A stretch of DNA of 64,000 bases from Arion vulgaris (Eukaryota; Mollusca; Gastropoda; Stylommatophora; Arionidae): contig CM036755.1 in the NCBI GenBank assembly GCA_020796225.1, positions 38,574,806-38,638,805 of the forward strand, written 5' to 3'. Below are positions 54,905-64,000 of this stretch, piece by piece. The notes beneath the pieces were generated by a model. It was not told the origin of the DNA. It searched no databases and worked only from the letters and a program-made list of their open reading frames with translations. Every line of letters begins with the position of its first letter. Positions within the stretch are counted from its first letter, which is position 1. The translations under genes were made by a program, and so were the position numbers.

Positions 54905-55105
54905 TGCCTACCCAGCATGTTCGTAGCACGTTGGATGACGGGTAACAAGCCCCCTGTGAGTGCGGTTCAATTCTAGGCTGGCAGAAAACACATATTCTCC
55001 AGATTTACGATGTTCATGGCACCGAAATGAAGGGTTACGATGTCCTTGGCACTGAACCGAAGAACTGAAAGCTCAAGTGCTTCTGGATCGAATAAAAAAA
55101 TTGCT
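54905..55105 (+). mobile_element. Second tRNA-derived SINE family, copy after exon 17
   Basis: gttcgtagcacgttggatga, gcggttcaattctaggctgg and gctcaagtgcttctggatcg, ending in an A run. Confidence 0.8.
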
Positions 55106-55204
55106 TGATCTAACAGTGGCAGACAGATTATTGCAACATATAAAATGTTTATTGTTATAGTCGGACAAAAGAAAGTGGTTGCGTTTTACTTCATGCAATG
55201 AATG

Positions 55205-55540
55205 TTTAACAAGTGAGGAAAGGGATTGGTTCACCTAATTTCTGCATACTTGGGATGGAAAATATGAAGAGGTTAACATTTTATACACTATAGTCTGCAA
55301 ATACTGTGAGAAAAGGGATTGGTACACCTAATTCCCGCATACTTGGATCTGAAAATATGAAATGATTAGCATTTCATACACTACAGTTTACAAATACTGC
55401 AAGGATGCAAGGAAAGGGATTGATGCACCTAATTCCTGCATACTTGGGATGGAAAATATGAAGAGGTTAGCATTTCATACACTCAGTCTGCAAATACTGT
55501 GAGGAAAGGAATTGGTACACCTAATTTCCCGACTTTAACT
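55205..55540 (+). repeat. About 94-bp tandem repeat, four copies
   Basis: Units begin gaggaaagggattggttcac and include ctaattcctgcatacttggg and gcatttcatacactacagtc. Starts are at about 55215, 55309, 55401 and 55499, with moderate divergence. Confidence 0.88.
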
Positions 55541-55559
55541 AATGTATAATGATATGGAG

Positions 55560-56110
55560 AGAATACAATACAGTCCAACAGGCGATACAACAGTCGAAAT
55601 GGTAATAAGAAAAGCAAGCAATCACGCAAAAATCAATCAGAAGCGCCATATTAGACACCATGACTACGCCTGAGTGGGCGAATCATAAATACGTTAAACA
55701 GAAAAGCACAGACTACAGTCTTTAGACTTAGAACAGGTCACTGTGGCCTCAGAGCACACCTACATAAAAGGGGTCTCAGCTGCTTGCACCTGTGGAGCAC
55801 CAAAGCAGTCCCCAAAGCACATCTTGCAAGACTGCCGCAGCGTAAGAATGGAAATCTGGCCAACAGAAACTTCTTCTTCGTCCATCTCTGGTCATGCGCT
55901 TATTTTACTGTGGACCACAAACTGGGCAGTCAGCTTCAGGTCTGTCAGGTTTCCCTAAAACTTAGTTTTTAGGTCAACTGGGTGTGGCCACATATTTGCT
56001 TCTCCACTCATACAGGAGAGGACAGTCTTGCAGGACATGTTTGGTTGTCTGTTCCACCTGTTGACACTGGCAGAGAGCTGTTTGACTTATTCCTAGTCTA
56101 TGTAAGGGCC
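55560..56110 (+). mobile_element. Opposed LINE tail fragments
   Basis: 55680-55870 (+) reads AACTCGAPKQSPKHILQDCR. 55893-56105 is the reverse of the same kind of tail seen at 380-592. Confidence 0.72.
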
Positions 56111-56596
56111 AACAGAAACAACCCTTCATAATAAACTATGGAGAACCGGTGAAGACATCAGGTGCACTATCCTGTTTATGACACATACCGGAGTAGTACA
56201 GGGTGTAAGCATCCTTATTGACAAATTAAAAGTGGTCACGTACAGATTGCGTTCTGTCTATATTTACTATTTTAACCGGTTCTGACTAGATTATCCTTCG
56301 TCACCATTGTTCATCGCCCCTTCCCGCATCATAATTACACATCACGAAAAGATTTTCACACTTGACCTATACTACCTCATAATTGAACGTTCTCATTTTC
56401 ATACATATATGCCAAATTGGTTCACTTGACTGGGTTACTTTTATCTTGAACACCATGTAGCATTACAGAAGTTGATTCGCAGAAGAAGAAAAAGACGATA
56501 GTGGGCGAACAAAATATAGTTATAACCTGTCCTTTTTTTATGTTGTTCATTTACCAGATTTTTTTTTATTGTGAATATTATTTTCATTTCTTTAAT
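56110..56596. other. Unique intron sequence before exon 18
   Basis: No repeat or coding signal recognised apart from a short GAA run at 56482-56495. Confidence 0.45.
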
Positions 56597-56598
56597 AG

Positions 56599-56794
56599 CT
56601 TCGCTCCAGTTACCAGCACACAATGCAGCAGACAAGATGAAAAATACACCAGAACGAGTGGAGTTTGAAATCTCCTTTGATGGAGAAGAAGAGTCAGAGG
56701 AAGTGCAGTCTGAGTATAACTTGCGACCATCACTGTCCTCAAATGCACTGCTAGATGAAGACATTCAGTCTGAATCTTCAGACTCTGATGATGA
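56599..56794 (+). CDS. MICAL: MICAL exon 18: acidic linker with TPERVEFE motif
   Basis: Encodes SLQLPAHNAADKMKNTPERV, then EFEISFDGEEESEEVQSEYN and the acidic end SSDSDDE (residues about 887-951). TPERxExE is a recognisable short segment after LIM in MICAL proteins. The acceptor is tttaatag and the donor is GATGA|gtaagt, phase 1 in and phase 2 out. The serine/aspartate-rich end resembles a casein-kinase-2-type substrate; that is inference only. Confidence 0.9.
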
Positions 56795-56867
56795 GTAAGT
56801 ATGACATTATATTGTGAGGGGTTTTCAAGGAATCATCATTTTAACCTGTTCAACCCTGGCCACCTGT

Positions 56868-57048
56868 ACCCTTCTTCGAATGCCCCATATCAACCACTTG
56901 TTAACCACTCTTTGTGATTTGTATGTGTTCTGAGCCTAAGAGTGATTGTATGTTGTGCCAGTTATGCGCCTTCAAGTAAGCCAGCACATCCGATTTATGT
57001 GACGCTTTTTATTTACTAGGGTAGCTTCCCTAGGCCCCTACATCAGTA
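56868..57048 (-). mobile_element. Family B SINE-like repeat, 5'-truncated
   Basis: Reverse copy from cccttcttcgaatgccccat to taggcccctacatcagt. The 5' end of the element is missing. Confidence 0.8.
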
Positions 57049-57429
57049 GCGAGATGCTTCTGTAGCGAGAAGATCAGCGAAAATATTGCAAGAAACACCT
57101 TGCTTGCTTGCTTGACATAGATGATGGTTACATAGTGATTGACCCTTCAGCTGTATATTATTATATGGTCAATTATTCTTCTTCTTACGTTCGTCCGCTA
57201 TGAATTCAGGCATAGTCAGAGCCTTCTGACTGATTTTTGCGTGAAGGCATGCTTTCCTTATTATAAGTGCCCCTTGCCATACAGGCATGCCTTCTCTGAC
57301 TTCAGGGTATAGTCAGTTATGATTAATGAAGGCTATTACTAGTAGCTACATGGTTCACACACACCGGTTATTTCATCGGGGTCATAATATATAGTCAGTT
57401 ATGTTATGTTATTCGACTGACGTCATGAC

Positions 57430-57735
57430 AGATTGGACATTCCCATGCTGGCTCCGTCCTCCACTGCAGTAGCCACCCCAAAGTTCACTTTCCCACCTTA
57501 CCTATGAGAAGTTGATTAGAATATCTTCTCTCTCTACCACGAAGACGACACTGTCTGGCATGTCCATACTTAACTCCCAATTATCGCAATCGGTCCATTG
57601 TCTGAGACTGCCCATATTACATAAATGAGCGTCGCGCATTGATGACGTCGGCTCTGTCCATATTTCTACCAGCTTTGAGTCGAGGCATTGTTTGTAAGAA
57701 TGTCAGCAAACATGATTGAAGTCAATTAGAGTTGA
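57430..57735 (-). mobile_element. Reverse LINE fragment
   Basis: gacagattggacattcccat, ctccgtcctccactgcagta and tacctatgagaagttgatta match 34175-34280. Confidence 0.7.
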
Positions 57736-57839
57736 TGAAGGCTATTACTAATAGACACATAGTTACACACCCGGTTATTTCATCAAGAGCACATTATCCG
57801 GTAGCCTATCATCACCGATAAAGTTTACCTAACCATTTT

Positions 57840-58155
57840 AACCGATAAATATAGAAAGAACTCAAAATCAAAGAAAACTGGCTGAAGCTTGCTACAAATA
57901 AGAAAGAGAAAATTGAGATATTTTGGACATATAAAAAGACATGAAGGGCTGGAGAAAACCATCATGATAGGAGGCATACCGACAAGTCGAAGAGAAGAAT
58001 AGGAAGACCACGGGGAAGATTGATTCAGAATGTAACTGATGGTTTGAACATGACGTCTGCAGAGACAGGACATCTGACCTATGAGAGAAATTCTGGAGGA
58101 CTGTTGGGGTGGCAAAGTTCTGCTTAGGACAAGCTATTTGATGATGATGATGAAC
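57840..58155 (+). mobile_element. LINE E tail
   Basis: aagaaagagaaaattgagat, gacatgaagggctggagaaa, ending tttgatgatgatgatga. Close to 41510-41773. Confidence 0.82.
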
Positions 58156-58244
58156 CAATGTTCTATTTGCAGTTACAGAACGAAGTTTAAAATGTCAACA
58201 TTTTGTTAGCTATCAGAAATTATATTTTGTTTTGCATTGACTTG

Positions 58245-59065
58245 TGGTCACCATCTGATTTCTTTGGCCAACATTTTGTTCAAGTAGTAACATGTTCCTT
58301 GTGGAATATCACTTTCATCACATCCCACCTGAAGAACTCTCTGTCTCTTGTAAGTTCTCTCGTCTCTTCCAGCATCATGTTCAAGGTTTCTTTGATGTTC
58401 TGCTGCCACCTTCATCTTGGTTTGTCCCCTGCCACATACACCAGGAACCATGCCTTCCATTACCGTTCTCTCAAAAAAGCTGTGACGTTTAATATTGCCA
58501 AAATATTTAGTCTTCCGGAACATGGCGTTATTTATGAGCCAATGCTCCTCCATATATAGTGAAAGAATAGGAGGCCGAGAAATACATGGAGACGAGATTT
58601 GGAAGCAGAGATCAACAATATAAAGAAGATCTGGAGGGAACTGCAGGAGATAGCTAGAGGTAGGAAAACTTGGCATGAGTTGGTTAAGGTCCTATGCCTC
58701 AATCCTGGTTAGAAAGGCAGAGAGAGAGAGGGAAGGAGAGCTCCTCCATATACAGGTCTTGAAGGATGTCTTTGTTTTTTCTCTACTCTGTTCAGGATGT
58801 TTTAAGAACGTTTCTTTAACACCTTGTTTCAAAAGCTTCAATTTTGTTCTTTAATGTTTGTGTTATGGTCCACAATTCACATCCATATGTTGCCACAGGG
58901 AATATGCATGTACTCAGAAGTCTTACTTTTGTTTCTTTACTTGGGTCATGCCATATTTTCTTCACGCTGACCACCCTCTGGAAAGCCATGGCTAGTCTTC
59001 TAACCTCTTTCGTACACGTATAACCTCCATTGTTGTTAATTATAGAGCCAAGATTCTTCTACCTT
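58245..59065 (+). mobile_element. Mixed-direction LINE tail fragments
   Basis: 58300-58560 is a reverse tail (tcatcttggtttgtcccctg). 58565-58720 is the forward 3' end found at 4690-5200. 58760-59065 is a reverse RT C-terminus (catccatatgttgccacagg). Confidence 0.72.
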
Positions 59066-59144
59066 TTGCCCCAAAGGAGGCATAGGTTCCCAACCAAGGC
59101 CTTGCAAGCTCTCATGCACTTGCTTGCAGTTTTATAGCTGAGTG

Positions 59145-59268
59145 TTTTTTACTGGATAGGGTAGCTAATCCCATGCCAAACCTCTACTTTCGCCGTATAT
59201 GACATGTGGTAGGTATTAGTGGTTATATTATTTACCCCGAATTTGGACCTCGGTAACCACACACAGGC
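59145..59268 (-). mobile_element. B2 subfamily repeat, fragment
   Basis: Reverse 5' part: acatgtggtaggtattagtg, taccccgaatttggacctcg and gtaaccacac. Confidence 0.7.
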
Positions 59269-59830
59269 GTCTGATTTGTATGATGAATCATCTTTGACCC
59301 ATTATCGAACAGGAGAGACGTGTAGGCGCATGTGATGAGATTCTCATAGTCTATATTGCGATCAGATGTCATATCATTATCGGACAGGAGAGACGTGTAG
59401 GCGCTTGTGATGAGATTCTCATCGTCTATATTGCAATCAGATGTCATATCATTATCGGACAGGAGAGACGTGTAGGCGCTTGTGATGAGATTCTCATCGT
59501 CTATATTGCGATCAGATTTCATATCATTATCGGACAGGAGAGACGTGTAGGCGCTTGTGATGAGATTCTCATCGTCTATATTGCGATCAGATGTCATATC
59601 ATTATCGGACAGGAGAGACGTGTAGGCGCATGTGATGAGATTCTCATCGTCTATATTGCGATCAGATGTCATATCATTATCGGACAGGAGAGACGCGTAG
59701 GCGCTTGTGATGAGATTCTCATTGTCTATATTGCGATCAGATTTCATATCATTATCGGACAGGAGAGACGTGTAGGCGCTTGTGATGAGATTCTCATCGT
59801 CTATATTGCGATCAGATTTCATATCTGACA
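59268..59830 (-). repeat. 75-bp minisatellite with an open minus-strand frame
   Basis: About 7.5 units of 75 bp; on the minus strand each reads as 25 residues, MTSDRNIDDENLITSAYTSL then LSDND. The frame stays open for 229 codons over the array and flank. The period alone explains the open frame. No family match, splice signal or start context supports a protein. It lies 620 bp upstream of the exon 19 acceptor. Confidence 0.9.
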
Positions 59831-60035
59831 TGTATTCACCTACCTTTCTACCAATTCCAAGTAGCTCTCCGTCGATCTCTACCCGCTTAGCCATACATTT
59901 TTCTGTTACCAGGGCCACCATTTGGAGGTGGGGTAGGGTCTTGATCAGTGCCAGCTCACTGACCCTGGCGCCACTGTATATCCTTACATTATTGCGCCTG
60001 CAGCTCCAGAGCCAAGATTAGCTATCTGAAATTAT

Positions 60036-60422
60036 ATTTTATTTTGCATTGTCTTGTGTTCATTATTTTGCATTGTCTTGTGTTGATTATTTTGCATTGT
60101 CTTGTGTTATTTTGCATTGTCTTGTGTTATTTTGCATTGTCTTGTGTTCATTATTTTGCATTGTCTTGTGTTCATTATTTTGCATTGTCTTGTGTTCATT
60201 ATTTTGCATTGTCTTGTGTTCATTATTTTGCATTGTCTTGTGTTCATTATTTTGCATTGTCTTGTGATCATTATTTTGCATTGTCTTGTGTTCATTATTT
60301 TGCATTGTCTTGTGATCATTATTTTGCATTGTCTTGTGTTCATTATTTTGCATTGTCTTGTGTTCATTATTTTGCATTGTCTTGTGTTGATTATTTTGCA
60401 TTGTCTTGTGTTCATTATTTTG
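60036..60422 (+). repeat. 24-bp minisatellite directly before the exon 19 acceptor
   Basis: About 17 units of attttgcattgtcttgtgtt plus catt. The units are T-rich on the + strand and end 28 bp before the exon 19 AG. The period of 24 keeps frames open on both strands, giving antisense MQNNEHKT-type artefact peptides. Confidence 0.94.
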
Positions 60423-60449
60423 ATGATTTTCTTTGTTGGTATCCTCTAG

Positions 60450-63400
60450 CTCTGCTATGATGGCTGAAGTGTTGAGAAAAGATATGAGAGTACACAAGTC
60501 TTCACGCTCACCTCTTACCATAGAAGAAGCATGTGAGGAGAGAGGAGTTAGAAGAGAGCATCATGTCAAGGAGAAGACCCCAAATACTTCAGAAATGGCT
60601 CACTTCAAGAATGATGCTATAATGACGTTTGCTGGATTTCTGCAAGAATTGAATGATAACAGCAACACAGATGTAATACAAGAGGGAAGAGACAGGATGT
60701 CTGCTCATAATAAATATAGTAGGGAAGATTTAAAGAAAGCAACGAGAAATAGACTTCAACATTCCATTCTCAAGAAATCATTAAAGATATTAGAAGTCTC
60801 TGACGTTGATGAAGGAAGAATTAGTGGTGTAGGTTATCACGAGAACACTGAGACAGCTGTTCGAATCCAGTCTGGAAAACGGCTACTCCACGACACTTAC
60901 ACAACATCTTCTCATAGAAACACACTATCTGAAACTTTATCCGTTGAATCAGGAAATGATGATGCCTTCATCGAGGGACGTCTAAGTCCAAGTGCTAGCA
61001 GAACTAGAAAGTTTCGAACAAAACGACGTGCAGGACACACACAAAATTTACAAATGTCTAACTCAGAGATAAGTAATAGTCAGTCAACATCTCACAGCGA
61101 AATCTCTGATACAACTGTTCTATCTCGGCAGGAGATAGTTAGTAATAAATCGGAAATTAAACCGTGAGAAGCAGCCATAGACTAATTTAAGAGATGATAT
61201 AGAAGCTCATTCAAGCTTTGAATCCAGGACAAAGATAAATAATGATTTTCTTCAACATATTCGAAAACGATGCAGACATTTCGAACAAATCTGAGATTGA
61301 TGATGGCAGTATCTTTAGTCATATAGATGACAGATTCGTCACAGACAGACGTCAAAAGTTGGTACCAAATGTTACTTCATCTTATAGGGTCTAGTGAAGA
61401 GAGGTCTTCAGATAATAATTTTGAGGATGCTGTAATGGATTCTAGTTTTTCCTTATCAACGCCAAGTGATTCCGAGTTGTCAGTGAGCTCTGTTGAGCTG
61501 GATGCGGATGTGGATTCAAACAGCTTACTTGTAGTTGAATGCGATGATGATATTAAGCCATTCCAGGATTTTATTCAAGAAGACACCACAGCGCCAAATC
61601 TTGCAAGTAGAGACTCTTTTATGGATGAATTTCTCATGAAAAGAGCATCTTCAGGTCGGAACAAAGAAAATCTAGGCAGTAGAACAACATTCTCAGAAGT
61701 AGAACTGAAACTCCGGACAGTAAATAATCACACAGAAATACTCAATAGTAATAGTTTGTGCTCTCCACTAGATGGCAGCAGTACACCAGTAAAAAGAGTG
61801 TCTATTGGCTCCTTCCTTACACCAGTTTCCCTTACACGTCCATTACCTCCACCAGGGACTCAAGTAAATCTCCCTCAAACGTGTAGATCTCTACCTTCAG
61901 CAAATATCATTCCTTCAAAAGTAGCCACTTTAAGTGAATCAGGTTTTCTATTACCAGAATCAGAAGAACAACACTCGTCAGAAAGTGATACCTTTCTCAG
62001 TCCTGTAGATAACAAGTATGAATCTCATTTTGTAAATAAACAGTCACCTAATCATTCATTACCTTCATGGAAACAAACAGCTGTTGCACAAACAAAACAT
62101 CCAGGAAATGAATATCTACACAGCAGTAAAGCATCACTTTCAGCAGCAAAACATCCCAGTGGTTCAGTAAGCAGCTCTCAGACAGTGAAACCTCAAAGAA
62201 CACTCTCCAATCTACCTAAACTAAACATTCCTACACACGGACAGAAACATTCCTCCGGATCTGATAATTCAGCAGTCCAACCAACAATGCCTTCATCCCT
62301 CAGAATCATTCCTTCTGGATCTGATAATTCAGCAGTCCAACCAATGATGCCTTCATCATCTAGAATCACTCCTGAAGCTCGTCCAAGAAATTATTATAAT
62401 AAAGATCAACCTGTTTCGACCCCTAACTCCGCCTATATAACCAGACCAAATAAATTAACAGACGGAGTTGCTTCAATATCAAACAACATTGCTACATCAC
62501 CAACAACTTCGAACCAAACCAACATTACATTTTCTAAATCTTCAGAATCACCGTCATTTAAACAGCAACCTAGACCTGAGCTTCTTGCACACCGAAGCAA
62601 ACAAAAACTCGACTTATCGTCCAAGTCCGAAATGAAGTCGAGAATATTTCCTGGGAATAGTGTAACAAAATATAATTTTGATAATGAAATGTTATATATA
62701 AATGATATCAAGACAAACGAAGGGTTTTATACTCCCTGTGCTTCGAATAGACAAGGAAGACCGTTCTTTGTTGATGAGACTGAGGAGAAATTTTTCACAC
62801 CCTGCACTACGGATACACGGGAGAGATCACCATTCCAGGCACAGAATTTTGATGGTGGAATGACGAGCTTGCCTGCTTCACCAGTATGTAGTTCAGGAAA
62901 CAGTCCTTCAGTTCTTACTGCTCAGCAGATTAGAGATATACGCAATTCTGAAATGATAAAAGCTAGGATGCAAGCAAGAGATCGAGCGAAATTGAAGACA
63001 GATGAAGAGCTCGGTATCACTGTTGCCAACTCTACGTACACAAATAAAGTGCAACACGTTAGACAGGATAGTGTTGTTAAACATGATAGTCACGCTAAAC
63101 AGGATAGTCATGTTAAACAGGACAGTCACGTTAAACAGGACAGTCACGTTAAACAGGACAGTCAGTTAAACAGGATAGTCACATTAAACAGGACAGTCAC
63201 TTAAACAGGACAGTCATTAACAGGACAGTCACATTAAACAGGACAGTCACATTAAACAGGACAGTCACATTAACCAGGACAGTCACATTAAACAGGACAG
63301 TCATATTAAACAGGACAGTCACATTAAACAGGACAGTCACTTGAAACAGGACAGTCACATTAAACAGGACAGTCACATTAAACAGGACAGTCACATTAAA

Positions 63401-64000
63401 CAGGACAGTCACTTTAAATACGATAGTCACATTAAACAAGATAATCACGCTAAACAGGATTCATCTTGCGACACAAAATACATCAGTGACATTGTCTCAG
63501 ACAACAACGGCAACGTTTTGCCCTCTCATAAGACACAGACAGTCAGCATAACAACAGAAAACATCCAACTATCACAACTGGAATCAAACATGAACAACAA
63601 AAGCGAGAAGGCTGTGATCACAAATGTGGGCCCACATATCCAGGCTTCAAAACAAGTTCTTGATGGGAATACATCAATGAAAACCGACGAACAAGCTAAC
63701 AATAATACATACTCAGACAGAAATGATCAAAGTGATATATCCTTGCGTAAAGACACCAACAAAGCATCATCTCTTCAGCAGGAAGCATCCGCTACATCAG
63801 AAAAGAACCAACCGTCAAAGTCTGCCCCCAGCAAAAACAAGAAAACTAAGTTAAAAACACCCAAAACTAAAAAAGTGACTGAAGACGGTGAACCACAAGT
63901 TAAAGAGAAGAGAAGAAAATCCCTCTTAGCTCTCCTTCATCTAACAAAATCCCACAAGAAAGACAAAAAAGACAGTAGTATGATTTCAAGCCCAGATTCT
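60450..64000 (+). CDS. MICAL: MICAL exon 19 (partial, very long): disordered Ser-rich linker with hexapeptide repeat
   Basis: Starts at an acceptor (cctctag), completes GAC from exon 18 and reads SAMMAEVLRKDMRVHKSSRS onward for about 1180 codons to the window end. It is a serine, asparagine and lysine-rich, probably disordered linker, with EDLKKATRNRLQHSILKKSL near the start, LTAQQIRDIRNSEMIKARMQ at about 62918 and a lysine-rich end. MICAL proteins end in a bMERB coiled-coil that binds Rab8-type GTPases; it must lie beyond 64000. The frame breaks at 61165, 61292 and 61392, and inside the 18-bp repeat near 63160-63210. Frame 2 is open from about 63205 to the end. No introns are needed to explain the breaks. 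Confidence 0.85.
63067..63462 (+). repeat. Coding 18-bp tandem repeat (hexapeptide DSHIKQ) in MICAL exon 19
   Basis: About 22 units of 18 bp encode D-S-H-(V/I/A)-K-Q repeats in the MICAL frame. Most units differ only at synonymous or conservative sites. Units at about 63157-63173, 63192-63208 and 63209-63223 are 17, 17 and 15 bases long, shifting the frame from 1 to 2. After the array the shifted frame stays open to the window end. Confidence 0.93.

Noticed and set aside
60087..60521. 144-codon minus-strand frame of MQNNEHKT repeats, and matching + strand frames
   Set aside because: Produced by a 24-bp array whose period is divisible by three. No start, splice or domain evidence.
17914..64000. 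MICAL as a dead or processed pseudogene
   Set aside because: Introns, splice sites, zinc ligands and FAD motifs are all intact. The frame breaks cluster and resemble sequencing indels. Not fully excluded.

Overview
The window is animal nuclear DNA. It has large GT-AG introns, non-LTR (LINE) debris on both strands, several tRNA-derived SINE families and about 20 tandem-repeat arrays. Nothing bacterial, plasmid-like or phage-like is visible. The one host gene recognised is on the + strand: a MICAL-type flavoprotein monooxygenase (molecule interacting with CasL, an actin-oxidising enzyme). The repeat load and gene structure suggest an invertebrate, possibly a mollusc or other lophotrochozoan, but that is a guess.

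Layout. Positions 1-17913 lie upstream of the first MICAL coding exon. They contain only LINE and SINE fragments, four larger arrays (3530-4500, 7590-8330, 15950-17575 and the one at the left edge) and a repeat that may derive from a metalloproteinase prodomain exon. The MICAL coding sequence starts at 17935 and is still open at 64000. Nineteen exons were placed by reading frame, splice sites and codon phase: FAD-monooxygenase exons (17914-31860), calponin-homology exons (33496-38074), a basic linker (41096-44770), a LIM zinc-binding domain split over two exons (47728-47917 and 51946-52028), acidic linker exons (54745-56794) and a very long exon from 60450 past the window end. The C-terminal bMERB/Rab-binding domain expected of the family is not reached.

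The coding sequence has several apparent frameshifts: exon 7, the end of exon 12, and exon 19 at about 61165-61391 and again in its hexapeptide repeat. Intact coding continues on both sides of each. Tandem arrays show similar scattered one-base losses in their interiors. Uncorrected long-read assembly errors explain both better than gene decay, although a decayed allele is not excluded.

The most unusual structure is a 43-bp minisatellite starting inside the 3' end of exon 6. Each unit copies the exon end plus its splice donor, so about 27 near-identical 5' splice sites follow the true one. Introns also show clear nested insertions with target-site duplications: a LINE inside a SINE with a 31-bp duplication, and an abundant ~250-bp repeat with a GAA tail and 8-14-bp duplications. 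No new enzymatic or defence system was found.
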